64,000 nt of DNA from Gremmenia infestans (lineage: Eukaryota > Ascomycota > Leotiomycetes > Helotiales > Hamatocanthoscyphaceae): the NCBI GenBank assembly GCA_032629725.1, contig JAFEVB010000036.1, positions 1,488,001 to 1,552,000 on the forward strand, in the 5' to 3' direction. The translations under genes and the position numbers were made by a program. Within the stretch, counting starts at the first letter, position 1. Each line of letters begins with the position of its first letter. The notes under the pieces were generated by a model, which had not been told where the DNA came from, ran no database searches, and was given only the letters and a program-made list of their open reading frames with translations. This document shows, in pieces, positions 23,088 through 35,048 of the stretch.

Positions 23088-24834
23088 ATGGCTTCGATTT
23101 CCAAAAACGATCAGTCCTACGGGCACAACCCCGACAAGCCTAATACCACTACCCCACTGCTGTCGGAGTCTGCTCACGCAGGCGGGGTTGACAGCCAGCA
23201 CCAACGCCCAGGCTCCAACAGCTCGCAGACGGCTAACAAGCAGCACCGAGAATTCCTGTTCATCAGCATCATTTGCGTTCTCTCTCTCTTCCTTATCGAA
23301 ATTGGCGACTACATGCAACGCGCGCCTTGGATCCGCATACTGGAGGATAATGTCTGCCGTACCTATTATGTGTCCTTGCCTTGGATTGATTTCGACCCCT
23401 ACGAACCGATACCAGAAGCCCGCTGCAAGAATGAACACGTTCAGGCCGAGCTTGCTATGTTGAAAGGTTGGGATTTGATGTTCAGTTGCTTGCCAGGTAT
23501 CGTCACAGCGGTCCCGTATGGATTTATGGCCGATAGCTATGGACGAAAGATTGTGCTACTTATGGCTTTGTCTGGCATCTTTCTAGGCTTGTGTTGGAAT
23601 AGTACTGTGGGGTACTTCCATGACAAGTTCGATATCAGGTGGATCTGGGCTGGAAATGCCTTCCTCCTTTTGGGCGGGGGCTCCACAGTAGTCAGGTCAA
23701 TGTTCTTCACCATAGTAGCGGACGTAGCCCCGGAAGACAAGAGGTATGAATTGTTCCTTGATATGTTTCCTCTTCTGCTTTGGCAGTATGTGGATGACCT
23801 GGCATGAAGCTAAATTGATTATCCAGGGCTTCTGTCATCTTTCAGCTCACGGCCTCCGCCATGGTAGCTACCGTGGTTGCTGTCCCTCTTGCCTGGCTTT
23901 TGATGCAGCACAACGTATGGATTCCAATACTGGTCGGTCTAGGATTCATTCTATTCGGCATGATCTTGTTACTTGGACTACCTGAGACTTTGTACCGATT
24001 GGAGCCTTTAGATCCTATTCATGAGGATGATCGAGCGAGCGAGCATGAGGAGCCTGCAGATCCTAAAACAACAAATGTTGTCGAAATCTTTAAGCAGTCT
24101 CGATTTGTTTTTACTTCACCACTGCTCTGTATAATGGCGTTGACTTTTCTTGTTCAATCGTTGACTCAAAGCAACAATCACATACTCCTCCAACTTGCCT
24201 CACAACGCTTTGACTGGTCTTTTGCCAACGTATGTACACCAGCCCCTATTCACCTGGACCTTCGATTGACTAATCAATCAACAGGCTAGCTTTTTGATCC
24301 CTTTGAACTCTATCATAAACCTCGTACTCCTTGTCGCGCTCCTTCCCTTGATCTATTCCTTCCTCTCCACTTGCTTCAGCATGCCCTCAATGCGCAAAGA
24401 TCTGTTCGTTGCCCGTGGAAGCATCCTTCTTCTAATATTCGGGGTAATTGGCATAGCGTTGTCTCCTACACCAACCATCCTCATTTTTGGTATGTTTTAA
24501 TGCTTCTCCCTCGCTGTTCGACTGTTGTTGATTCACTTTCGTGACAGCAACAATCACATATTCTCTTGGTGCAGGCTTTTCACCAGCTATTCGCTCCTTG
24601 ACGACTTCTCTCGTATCTCCACAACAAGTCAGTCGTCTCTATTCTATTCTGGCGGTCATAGATACAATTGGTGGTGTTGTCGCCGGACCTATCATTTCCA
24701 AGGCATTTAGCTGGGGCGTTCACCTAGGAGGCTTGTGGAGCGGCATGTCTTTCCTCCTCAGCGGGTTACTATATTCAATGGTAGCTGTGCCAATCATGGT
24801 TGTCCATCTGCCGCCTGCTTTGGAACCGAGGTAG
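23088..24834 (+). CDS. MFS transporter, 4 exons
   Basis: Predicted 12-helix membrane transporter of 516 residues. Exons 23088-23743, 23827-24229, 24285-24489 and 24548-24834 are joined by GT-AG introns, and all joins keep frame. After a hydrophilic, Ser/Asn-rich N-terminus (about 55 residues) the first helix is FLFISIICVLSLFLIEIGDY. An external loop has CRTYY and a later Cys (EARCKNEHVQAELAMLKGWD). The MFS signature loop between helices 2 and 3 reads GFMADSYGRK (about residues 145-154). A long acidic central loop (HEDDRASEHEEPADP) separates the two halves. The loop pattern is that of fungal transporters often found near secondary-metabolite genes. Substrate unknown; export is more likely than nutrient uptake, but that is inference. 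It lies in an island of normal composition between AT-rich stretches. Confidence 0.88.
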
Positions 24835-24849
24835 CTACATGGTGCTACA

Positions 24850-25225
24850 CAAGGGGCATCATAACAGGAAGTGTTCAATGTTTCGCATATTTTCAACTCC
24901 TATATAGATAGGCCGTATCATCTATGGGGGATGTTATCGAGAAGAGTGGGTTTCCTTTTCTTTGCATTGGTAAGTTATTATAGAGTAATATAAAGTTCTT
25001 ATCGTATAATATTAGATATTATTCTCGTTAGGTAAGAGTAGGGGCCACCACACACGGCCCACCTTATAAGAACTACTATTTTCTACCCTCTCTCTTTAAT
25101 CGTAAATAACTTTTTAATTTATTAATAGAATTGCTCTAAATTAAAATCATAGATTAATTAATAGTAGCTAGTCTATATACTATAATTATATCTTTAATTT
25201 TATAGATTAATTATTTAGTATAATA
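24850..25225. other. Transition from gene to AT-rich repeat block
   Basis: The 3' flank of the MFS gene passes from normal composition to strongly AT-rich DNA at about 24,970-25,090. The piece GGGGCCACCACACACGGCCC at 25,033-25,052 is the last GC-rich, CpA-containing word before the RIP-like texture takes over. No gene was seen. Confidence 0.5.
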
Positions 25226-25229
25226 CTAG

Positions 25230-26400
25230 AAGTTATATAGATCTACCTGGTCCTATAGCTTTTATAACTCCCTTTATATATCCTTCTTATTTTTAGATAT
25301 ATAAGGCAATTTCTTTAGTTCTTCTTTTATTTATCGCTAGACCTTCTCTATTAGATTTAGATCTAGTAAAGAAGAAGGCTAATTAAACCTATAAACTCTA
25401 TATTCTAAGTATAGAAGCCTAGTACTTTTTATATATATCTTAGCTCTATTTTCTATATAGATATACTTTATATTAAGATCTTTAAATAAAGAGAAAATAA
25501 TAGGTTCTAAAACCTGCTAGAGATAAGCCTTAGAGTAAATTCTCTTATAGCTAGAAAGCTTCTTTAGAAAAACTAGTAGAGACTTATAATTTTAGCCTAT
25601 TACTTTCTAAATTATAACTAAGAATCTCTCTAATCTATAAATTAATCTTATATAATCTATATAGCATTTTTTATCTACGCGGTATATAATCTAGATTTTT
25701 CTACTTTTTCTAACCTTAAATATAGCTTTATTAGACTATATAACCTTTCTCTAGTCCTTTTCTAGCTTGCTATCTTTTCTATAAGCTGCAAAATCTGATA
25801 TTTTCTACTACTAGTACTATAAAGCAAATCCTAATTGCTTCTTAGCTTACTAATATAATATATAAAGCCTTAGATATATAATATAGTATTAGTAGCCTGC
25901 AGCGTATAGTTTGCAGCAAATAGTTTAAATAGAGGCTTAGACTTCTAATTAAGCTTTAACTTATAAAAAAAAGAGCCGGCATATAGTCTAATTTTAGGCA
26001 ATATAGTAAATATATCTCTAGATCTCTTTAGTAGATATTAAATAAGACTTTAGAGCTTTCTTTTTATATTTTCTATAGCTTAATTCTTAATAGAGAATAT
26101 AGTAAATTATATACCTAAAGAAAAAGATCTAGAAAGCGATTTAGTAATATGATTTTCTATTATATTAAAGGTTTTAGACTATAATATATATAGAAGTAGG
26201 CTATTTACTATAGTTTTTCTAAAGAAGCGAACTAAATATAAGATTATTATTTATAATAAAATTTAAAAGCTTTTAATAGTTAGTTAAATTAAAAATAATT
26301 ATTTAAAAAAGAAGATTAAAAATTAGAAAATCCAAATTTCGCTTAGAGATAGGCCGTATATAGTAGCTTTTACTTTTATATAAGTTATAAAACGTTTTTA
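25230..26400 (-). pseudogene. Tc1/mariner-like (DDE_3) transposase relic
   Basis: Read on the minus strand, with the many TAA/TAG codons understood as RIP-changed CAA, CAG or TGG, the end of a Tc1-type transposase is recognisable. The minus-strand segment at about 25,330-25,385 matches the WPxxSPDLNPIExxW block with its last catalytic acid. The preceding segment at about 25,430-25,475 (YIEN...STRLLYLEYRVYRF) matches the block holding the second catalytic Asp. After the DLN-IE block come IKEELKKLPYISKNK and a basic C-terminus ending near 25,230. Upstream parts to about 26,400 are less readable, and terminal inverted repeats were not located. The element is inactive: stops occur throughout. Confidence 0.6.
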
Positions 26401-27079
26401 CTATATAGTTTAATATAAAATAGTTTTATTAATTTACTAAATATATATTTTAATCAAATTAAGCCTCTATTTAGCTATAAGTATATAATATACTAAACTA
26501 TATAGTATTAATTAATTATTATTTTTAATTAAAATTAGTATTATATTTATTATAATTTTTATTTAATTTCTACTATTTCTATTTTTCTGCTACTACTACT
26601 AAGAGTTTCTCTTTTTATTATATTCTTAAATTTAATAGTTATTTACTAAAACTATATTATTTTAAATTTTAATTTTTTAATCTATATTATTTAATACTTT
26701 TATTACTTAATCTATACTATTTCTATTAATCTATATTATTTTATTTTATAATATTTTATTTTTTAAAAATATAATTATATTATTTATAAATAACCTCTAA
26801 ATATTAATATAATATAATACTTTATTTCTATATTTCTACTAGCTTTATATTATAAAAAATAGAATATAATATATATAACTTTTAAATACTAATATAATAT
26901 AATATTACTTTTTTATATTTTTACTAGCTTTATATTATAATAAGTAGAGATATTATAGATATATACTTTAAATACTAATATAATACTTTCTAAATAAATA
27001 GATACTATAATTTATTATATATTATTAAACTATAAAGCTAATATCTATAGTATATAGTAATTAATAACTACTTATAGCT
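26400..27079. repeat. AT-rich RIP-mutated DNA with dispersed repeat fragments
   Basis: No gene can be read. The word CTAGCTTTATATTATAA recurs (about 26,850 and 26,930; variants at about 27,560). A 28-base word at 27,011-27,038 returns as an exact reverse complement at 57,873-57,900. These point to old short repeats spread through the block in both orientations. Confidence 0.5.
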
Positions 27080-27084
27080 TTTTA

Positions 27085-27555
27085 TATTATAAATATAAAC
27101 TTAAAATTATATAAGCTTCTAGAAGTTTATCTAGTTATAGAAATACTTCTAGTTCTAGAAATATAAAAGAAGTTTTCTTATATAAATAGAAGCTATTATT
27201 TTATTAAATAGTAAATATTAATATATACTATTATTAATATATTAGTTATATAATAAAATCTATAGAAGCTTATAGATCTATAACTTTAAAAGCTTAGAAT
27301 CTTAAATTTTAGATAGAATCTATAAATATAAATATTCTATATAAGTTTAGATTATTATCTATTAGATAGAAGCTTTATATTTAACTTAATTAGTCTTTTT
27401 AATATATATTTAATAATAAGCTATACTTTTAAATATAGTAATCTATAAGACTCTAATAGATATATAGATAATAATCTAATAATAAGCTAGATCTAGAAAT
27501 CTATTTTAAGTTATTTAACTTACTTTAATATTATATAAGCTAGATAATTATTATA
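27085..27555 (+). repeat. Old solo LTR of the chromovirus family, TTTTA target duplication
   Basis: The 471 bases align along their whole length with the 465-base LTR of the complete element at 29,144, differing mostly where C became T or G became A. The left end reads TATTATA, the same as the 3' LTR of the complete element, and the right end GCTAGATAATTATTATA corresponds to GCTAGGCGATCGTTACA. It is flanked on both sides by TTTTA (27,080-27,084 and 27,556-27,560), a 5-base target duplication. No internal element sequence follows, so it is a solo LTR left by recombination between two LTRs, and it is much more mutated than the other copies. Confidence 0.8.
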
Positions 27556-27560
27556 TTTTA

Positions 27561-29138
27561 TTAGCTTTATATTATAATAAATAGATTATACTTTTTTTAT
27601 AAAAGCTAAAACTATTTTAACTAGTAATTATTTATATCTTACTATTAGCTTTATATTTATATAAGTAGACTATAATATATCTAAATATTAATATAATAGT
27701 CTTTTTTTATAAATAGATATAAAGTTTTATTATATTTTACTAAACTATAAAGCTAGTTAAGTACTAATTAGATTTTAATTATATAGCTCTAGTTATTATA
27801 ATATAGAGCTAATAGCTAGATCTAAATACTTTATAATAGCTACTATTTTATTTATTATAATATAAAGCTAATAGAAAGATATATATAAAAGATAATAGAT
27901 AAAATATTAGCTAGTTTTACTTTTTTTAAATTAATAAGTATATATTTATTTTTATATTATATAATATAATAAAAAATTAAAGAAATTTTAATATTTAATT
28001 AATTATTTAATAACTTTTCTATTCTTAAGCTATAATCTACTTTTATATTAAATCTTTTTTTTATACTAGCTACTTTATACTTTCTTAATTTTATATTTAT
28101 AATATTTAATATAAAAGCCTAATATTAAAATATATTTAAATAAGCCTTTTAATCTTTCTTATAGCCTTTTTTTTAACTAAGCTTAATATTTTATTTTTTA
28201 TTTTTAAATAATAAAACTATATAAACTAGCTTTATTATAAGTAGTATTAATATAATAAATTATATAAACTAAAAAGTTAATAATAAAAATAGAAAAATTC
28301 TATAGTTTCTATTAATTTTAATACTTATTAAAAAACTATTAAAAAAGCTAAAAAAGTATATAAAATCTTTCTTTTTAATTAGAGAGAATTATAGAAGCTA
28401 ATTAAGCTATTTTTAATAAAGCTTATAATTTTTAAATATAAGAAAAAAAATACTACTTTTATTTATAGCTTCTATTTTTATATTTCTTAGCTATAAAAAA
28501 AAATATTATATTATTACTATTTATTAATTATATATCTATTTTTCTATTACTTATATTAACTTCTTATAAAGAAATACTATATAGTATATCTAATATAAAT
28601 TTATATATAATATTATTACTATTAGAAATCTAATATAATATAAAAAAAAGATTATATAACTAGTTATATAATCTGGATTTTAAGTAAAAGTTATATAATT
28701 ACTAATATTATAAAACTGATTATATAATCAATTATATAATATCGGTATATTAGTATAATACTAGCTTTTCGCTTAATTAGCTATCTGATTACTAGCTATC
28801 TTTTCTAGCTATTATACTAATTAGCTAAGTATATATATATTTACTTTTATAAATCTATATTCTAGACTTTTTTTCTTTTCTTTTTAGCTTAGAATTATAT
28901 TTAATTTAATCTTATACTAGATTATATTTATAAGAATTTATAATTATAATATTATTTTAAGCTTTTTATATAACTAATTCTAGTAAGAATTTTAAATTAA
29001 ATATATTCTATATAAATTATAACTTAAATTTTAAAACCTGCATTTTAAAATAGTATAAATCTAGCTAATTAATAAATTAAATAAATAATATTATAAATCT
29101 AATTTAGTTAAATATTATAATTAATAAATAAATTCTAC
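27561..29138. repeat. AT-rich RIP-mutated DNA, unclassified
   Basis: This is almost pure TATA/TTTA/AGCT texture with no readable gene. It includes a perfect 24-base palindrome at 28,650-28,673 and a near-palindrome at 28,718-28,743 (separate finding). It is the older DNA into which the complete retrotransposon inserted. Confidence 0.5.
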
Positions 29139-29143
29139 TACTA

Positions 29144-29608
29144 TATTATGAAGGCAACATGTGACTAGGGGACCTTAGGCTTAATATCTAGTTCGCTAGG
29201 CATAGGAGAACCCCTAGGAGGAAGAAGGTTCCTTTATAGTAGCTAGTATAATAACCACGCATATTAGTCAGCCGGCCATATAACGCGTCATATAGATGGA
29301 TCATTTAGATCGCAATAATCTATATAATCCAGGATCGGTAGGATCAGAATAATCTATATAATCTAGGATATAAAGGTTCTATATAAGACTAGGTCGTCAC
29401 CTATTAGATAGGAGCTTATGCTTAACTTAAATAGTATTTCCTAATATACGCTTATTACTTTATACTTTATAATAAGCTATACTCCTAAGTATAGCAACTA
29501 GTGATCTATTAATAGATACTAATATTAACCTAATAACAACCTAGGTCTAGGGACCTACTTAAGTTATAAGACTTACCCTAGCACTATATAAGCTAGGCGA
29601 TCGTTACA
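29144..29608 (+). repeat. 5' LTR of copy A
   Basis: 465 bases. The original ends are inferred as TGTTACG...CGTTACA from copy B (TGTTACG start) and this copy (CGTTACA end). Here the start is mutated to TATTATG. The LTR contains the repeated word AATAATCTATATAATC at about 29,310-29,330 and 29,350-29,365. Confidence 0.9.
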
Positions 29609-29649
29609 CTTTAAGCACTAGTCTCTTTATTAACGGAATAATATTATCT

Positions 29650-30660
29650 ACTAGATCTACTAAAGGGAAGGATACCCTAACCCTAACGCTAACTCTAGCT
29701 TCTACGCTAGCGCTAGCCCTAGACTCTCGCGGTATAAAAATAAACTGCGATTATTAAGACACCTAATATATTCTATAGGGATAGAAGCAAGTTAGATAAC
29801 TTCCTAACTTTAATAGATATATACATCCTATTTAACTAATACTTATTCGGAACTAAGATAGTAAAGGTTATCTATATAATTAGTTACCTTTAGAGCGTAG
29901 CCTTTAACTAGGTTAAGACCTATATTAATAACTTTATAGCAAATAAGACTAGTTAAAGACAAGTTATAACTGGAGTAAGAACCTTAACCTAGGCTATATT
30001 TATAAGCTATAAGGCATTTAAGAAAAACATCCGATAAGTCTTTAGCGACCTTAAATAGTAAAGTATAGCTAAATAGGAGCTATAACAACTAAAGCAGAAT
30101 AAGTTAGCTACTAAATACATAGCTAGGTTCTAGCAGTATTTAGACATAGCAGGATAGGGCAACCGCGCCCTAACTAGCTAGTACTACATAGGACTAAAGG
30201 ACTTTATTAAGGACAAGCTAACTAGAATAGACTAACTAAATAGTCTTGCTAAAATAATTAAGGAAGCGGTTAAGATTAATAACCGATTCTTTAAGAGGTC
30301 CCTTTAAATAGAAAGGGACCTATAACTTTAGTAAACGATTAAGGAAAGATAGGATTAATAGTAAGAAAGGATTAGGGGGACCTAATAGAAATTAACGCCG
30401 CTTACTAGAAGCTAAACCTACTCTCTAGAGAGAAATGGGATAAGCGATATTAAAAGGGACTCTATTTTAAGTATAGATTGCCTAGACACCTAGCATCCTC
30501 TTATAAGCAGAAAAAAGGGGAAAGGACCCTAAAAGAAACGAAACGTAAGCGTAGCTATATAAACCTTAGGTGCAGCATTATAACTAGACCCTAAGAGGTA
30601 GAAGTACGGCATGCAACCACCTAAGTATAAAAGCTAGGAAATAAACATAGAAGAGAAAGC
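29650..30660 (+). pseudogene. gag relic of copy A
   Basis: The stretch at about 29,760-30,330 reads as a Retrotrans_gag domain (FYRDRSKLDNFLT at its start, KLATKYIARFQQYLDIAGQG further on) if RIP stops are ignored. At about 30,460-30,515 a zinc knuckle follows, of which Cys-Gly...His...Cys positions are partly lost: the first Cys codon is TAT. The region 29,670-29,690 contains CCCTAACCCTAACGC by chance of coding sequence. No intact start codon or open frame remains. Confidence 0.75.
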
Positions 30661-30699
30661 AAGCCTATCTTAGAATCCTATGAACCAGCTACCTAATAT

Positions 30700-33600
30700 A
30701 GATAAAGAATAGATTATAGCTAGTAATAAGCTTTCTATAGGAAACTAGTAGGAACCTAAAGAGGGGGATAAACCGGCCTTTAAAGGGGACTTCCAGCTAG
30801 GAATAGAGAAACCAGAAAAAGGCATATACTATATAGTTATATACTAAGATATATAACAAGTTGTCTTTAGGGCACCTTAACGCCCTAGGATTATCGAAGG
30901 CATCCCTAGAGAGAAGATGCTAAGGCTAAGCTTAATTATAGAGCTAGGAGACATCTAGGAAATCACTAGTAAAGGGTTAAGCAAACGCATTTAGAGGAAA
31001 ATAACTTTTCCTCTATTTCCTATAAACCTAACAATTTTCGCCTAGTAATATATTAGTAATAAAGCATAAAGCACGTTCGCGCTAAACACCCTATACTAAC
31101 TAATAAGGTAGGAAAGCAGTTACTAACTATAGGAAAACCAATTTATAGAATATAAGGTCCTAGAAAGAAAGATAACTAGGAAAGCAAGTGGCGGCTATAA
31201 GGGGCCAAAACCATATAACGCTAAACGCCTATACTAGAGGAAAAGAAGCTACGGGTTATGCTTAACTCTAGTGCGTAGAGGAACTTTATCTCGCTAGAAG
31301 CTATAAAAAGGCTTAATATACTAATATAAGAGAAGAAGGAACCCTATCTACTTACTATTATTAATAGGATAGCAATTAAAACAAATAGAGGGATAGTTAA
31401 GCATAAGACCATACCTATATAAGTAACTATTAGAGGTTACTAGAAGGAAATCAGCCTGGATATAATCTGTATTAGAGATAATCAGGCTATTTTTAGTGTT
31501 TCTTAGATTAGATAATATAATCCAGAAATCAACTAGGAAACTTATAAGGTAAAGTTTACCTAATATAGCTATATATTAAAATAACTATATAGCTATAGAG
31601 AGGTTAGCGCTACCTTCTATAACGCGCTAGGGCATACAACCTAAGGCCCTCTACCAAATAATACAAAGGTCGAAAAAAGATACTAGTATAGTATAAGAAG
31701 TTTAAACAGATATTTAATAACCCGTAAAGTAAGAAGGCCTTACCTAAATATTAACTATAGGACTATAAGATACCGCTTAAGGAAGGATGCAAACCTTCTT
31801 AGGAACCACTTCGCTAGTATAGCAAAGAAGAGATAAGACTATAGAGGGAGTATATTAATAAGGCGTTATCTAAGGGATAGATAAAGGAAGTTGCACTCCC
31901 TATTAGAGCGCTAACGCTATTTGCGAAGAAGAAAGATAGACCGGATCAATTTTGTATTAACTACTAAAAGTTAAATAAGATAACTATAAAAAATTAATAC
32001 CTACTACTATAGGCAGATAATATATAAGACTATCTAAGAAAGGCGGTAATCTTTATATAACTAGATATAAGGGACGTATATCACCTAATCCGCATGTATA
32101 AAGGGCAAGGAATAGAAAACGGCATTTTAAACCAGATTTAGTTACTATAAGTACCAGTTATACTATTTAGGCTAACCAACGCCCTAGTAACCTATTAAGA
32201 AGTTAACTATAATATATTAAGGCTTTCTTAGACAGGTTCTATATATATTACCTTAATAACATACTAGTATATTTAGACGATAAGGAATAGCATATAGGAC
32301 ATATAATATAGGTCTTAGAAGCACTTATAGTAAAGGGATTCCGCCTAAAGCTATCCAAGTGCAACTTCTATATAAAAGAAATCACCTTTCTAGGCTATAT
32401 AATTACGCTAGGGAAAATCGGCCTAGACCCTAAAAAGGTCTAAGCGATTATTACCTAGGAAACGCTAACTATAGTTAAATAGGTGTAATCTTTCCTAGGA
32501 TTTGCAAACTTCTGCTAGAAGTTTATTAAGTTATATTTAAAGAAGGCTCTACTACTTATAGACCTAATAAAAAAGGAGAAAGAGTTTAAATAGACAGACA
32601 AAGCAAAAAAGGCATTCTAAGAGCTAAAGCAGGCCTTTATAGAGAAACCTATCCGCTAGAACTTCTAGCTAGAACTTAAGTTAATAGTAGAGATAGACGC
32701 GTTAGATAGAGTAATAAGAGGGAGTGCTTATATAGAAATATAAGGATAGCAGCTAGCATCTAGTAGCATACTACTCTAGAAAAATAATATCCGTAGAACT
32801 TAACTATAATATATATAATAAGGAACTCCTAGTAATAGTTAAAGTATTATAGGAATAGAGGGTTTACCTTTAGGGGGCTAACTTCCTAGTAACAATTCTT
32901 ACTAATTATAAGAATCTTATCGGCTTTACTATAACTAAAGACTTAAATAGACAGCAGATAAGGTAGGCAGAAACACTTGCTACCTACAACTTATAAATTA
33001 AATACGTAAAGGGATAAAGAACGCACGCGCTAATATACTAAGTTAGAAAGCTAGGATATAAAGTAAGAGAAAAATAAAGGGCATTAGCAATCTTCTAGGA
33101 AAATAGTAATAATCTTATCCTAAATAAATAATAAATCGCAGCAGCGGCCTATATTAATAGCGACCTATTTATAGATAAAATCAGATCGCGTATAAAGGGG
33201 ACATAGTAGCGGAAGGCATCTTATAATACTTCTAGAAGAATATAGAGGGGCTCCTACTATATAAAATAAGATATATATCCCTAAGAGCATCTAGAAAGAA
33301 TTTGTTAAGGAATAATATAAGCTACCGGCTTACGGATATTAGGGGAAACACTAGAACCTAGGAAAGGCTCTTGCGGAGATACTATTTCTAGGCATGCAAT
33401 AATGGTTAAGAAGGTTATTAGCAAGTGCAATACTTGCATATAGAATAAGGCATTATGATACGCCCTATATAGTATAATATAATCACCTAATATGCTAAAG
33501 ACTCTCTAGATATCTATTATATAGGACTTTATAGTTAAACTACTACTATCTAAAGATCTAATAATAGGAGTAGAATACGATTCTATCCTAGTTATTATAG

Positions 33601-34560
33601 ATAGGTTAATAAAATACACCTATATAATACCCTATAAGAAGTTAAGCATAGCTGAAAGACTTAGCCTAGGCATTTCTCTAAGTAGTAGTAGTAAACTATA
33701 GCGCGCTAGAAGAAATTATATTAGATAGAGATTAGCTCTTTACTTTAAAATTCTAGACGGTATTCACAGCTCTGCTAGGTATTAAAAGGAAGCTATTAAC
33801 AAGTTTTTACCTCAAACCAACGGATAAACTAAATAGATAAATTAAATAATAGAAACATATATCCGGTGTTATATAAACTATAAGCAGAATAACTAGGTAG
33901 GACTTCTACCACTTGCCTAGTTCGCATATAACACGTTAGCCGCAGAAAAATATAAAGATCTCACTAGTATACGCGAATTATAGTTATAACCCTAAGGCCT
34001 ACCGCTCTGCAATAACCTTAGAAGTAGATAACCAATCCGCGACTATACAGATAGAAGACCTTAAAGCACTTTAGGAGGAACTAGCTAGCGATCTAGCATT
34101 CTTTATAAAGAGAGCAGCGTTATACTATAACGGAAAACATAGTATAGAACCTACGCTTAAAGAGAGGGATAAGGTCTATCTAATATAAAGAAATATTAAG
34201 ATAAAACAACTAAGCATAAAACTAGATCATAAAGAAGCTAGGGCCGTTTAAAATCAAGCAAGTTATAGGACTAGTTAACTACGAACTAGTACTACCTAGA
34301 ATAATAAATATACATCTAGTATTCTATATATCCTCTCTTAAACTAGTACTACTAGGGGCGCTACCTGCGCCCGTTACAGAAATCCAACCAGTTAACCCTA
34401 ATACTAAGTATAAGTCGAAGCAATACTAGACTATAAACAGGTTAGAGGCTATACCAAGTACCTAGTTAAATAGATAGACTACCTATACTTAGAAAACACC
34501 TAGGAAACCTTAGTAACGCTTAGGAACCTTAAGATGTTTATAGAGTATTAAAACTAATAC
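30700..34560 (+). pseudogene. pol relic of copy A: protease, reverse transcriptase, RNase H, integrase, chromodomain
   Basis: The order on the plus strand is as follows. A retropepsin-like region lies at about 31,240-31,330, where the active-site DSGA is now NSSA. Reverse transcriptase follows at about 31,950-32,440, with the catalytic YLDD block reading YLNN at about 32,245-32,275. RNase H is at about 32,660-32,930. An integrase zinc-binding region has CNTC at 33,424-33,440, and the integrase core runs at about 33,500-33,880, including VIIDRLIKYTYIIPYK. The C-terminal chromodomain is at about 34,400-34,545, recognisable by YLVKWIDYL and NTWETL-type blocks. Catalytic residues are lost by G-to-A or C-to-T changes, and TAA/TAG codons are frequent. 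Chromodomains of this type guide integration to heterochromatin marked by H3K9 methylation, which fits the location in an AT-rich block. Confidence 0.85.
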
Positions 34561-34689
34561 TCTAGCCTACCTAAAGGGGTTAGAAGGATTATACGCGGCT
34601 AGGGAACGCGACGAAAGCAGGATTATTAAAGAGGTTAGAACTAGGAGAAGAGCTACTAGTAGGAAATATAGTAGGAGAAGCAGGCAGGG

Positions 34690-35048
34690 CCTCTTTACTT
34701 GCGCTGTTTATTCTTTTCCCTCTTAATCTTTTCCTTTTTCTCTAAGACATCTAACTTATTAAAAGACTTTAGCTTGCAATAGACTATCTCTATACCCTAT
34801 TTATAAAGCTCCTATTAATAATATTTCAGTTCGCGGACTTAGACTAGACTAGCTATAGCTGCCTTAAAAGCTATATCTCTTTTAAACTTTAGGCGCTTTT
34901 CCTCTAGATAAAGATCCTAGAGATTATTAACTAACACTTAGAGAGTATCGCATTTCGCTCCACATTAGACGCACTCTCTATACCGCTACGACTTGCTATT
35001 TAGGACTATGCATTAGCGATAATAATAAGCATAGTTGGAACAAGGCAT
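34690..35048 (-). pseudogene. Antisense coding relic with Zn2Cys6-like cysteine spacing inside copy A
   Basis: Between the chromodomain and the 3' LTR, the minus strand from an intact ATG at 35,048 gives a frame whose only stops are TAA and TAG at positions where Gln (or Trp) is expected. The cysteines are at residues 3, 13, 26 and 33. Residues 6 and 23 are Tyr (TAT), the expected RIP product of a Cys codon. Restored in thought, the spacing is C-x2-C-x6-C-x9-C-x2-C-x6-C, the pattern of fungal Zn(II)2Cys6 clusters. A Glu/Lys/Arg-rich helical section follows (LEEKRLKFKRDIAFKAAIA), then KLDVLEKKEKIKRE. I infer an accessory gene carried antisense by the element. No function is known, and readability of a frame alone means little in DNA that lacks TG, so the cysteine pattern is the main evidence. 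Confidence 0.5.

Noticed and set aside
29609..29640. tRNA primer binding site after the 5' LTR
   Set aside because: The bases CTTTAAGCACTAG in both copies do not match the complement of a tRNA 3' end that I recognise. Self-priming, as in some chromoviruses, is possible but not shown.
29667..29695. CCCTAACCCTAACGC, telomere-like repeat
   Set aside because: It occurs once per element copy at the same place in the gag region (also at about 59,075-59,095) and is not a terminal array. It is element coding sequence, not a telomere or an interstitial telomere.
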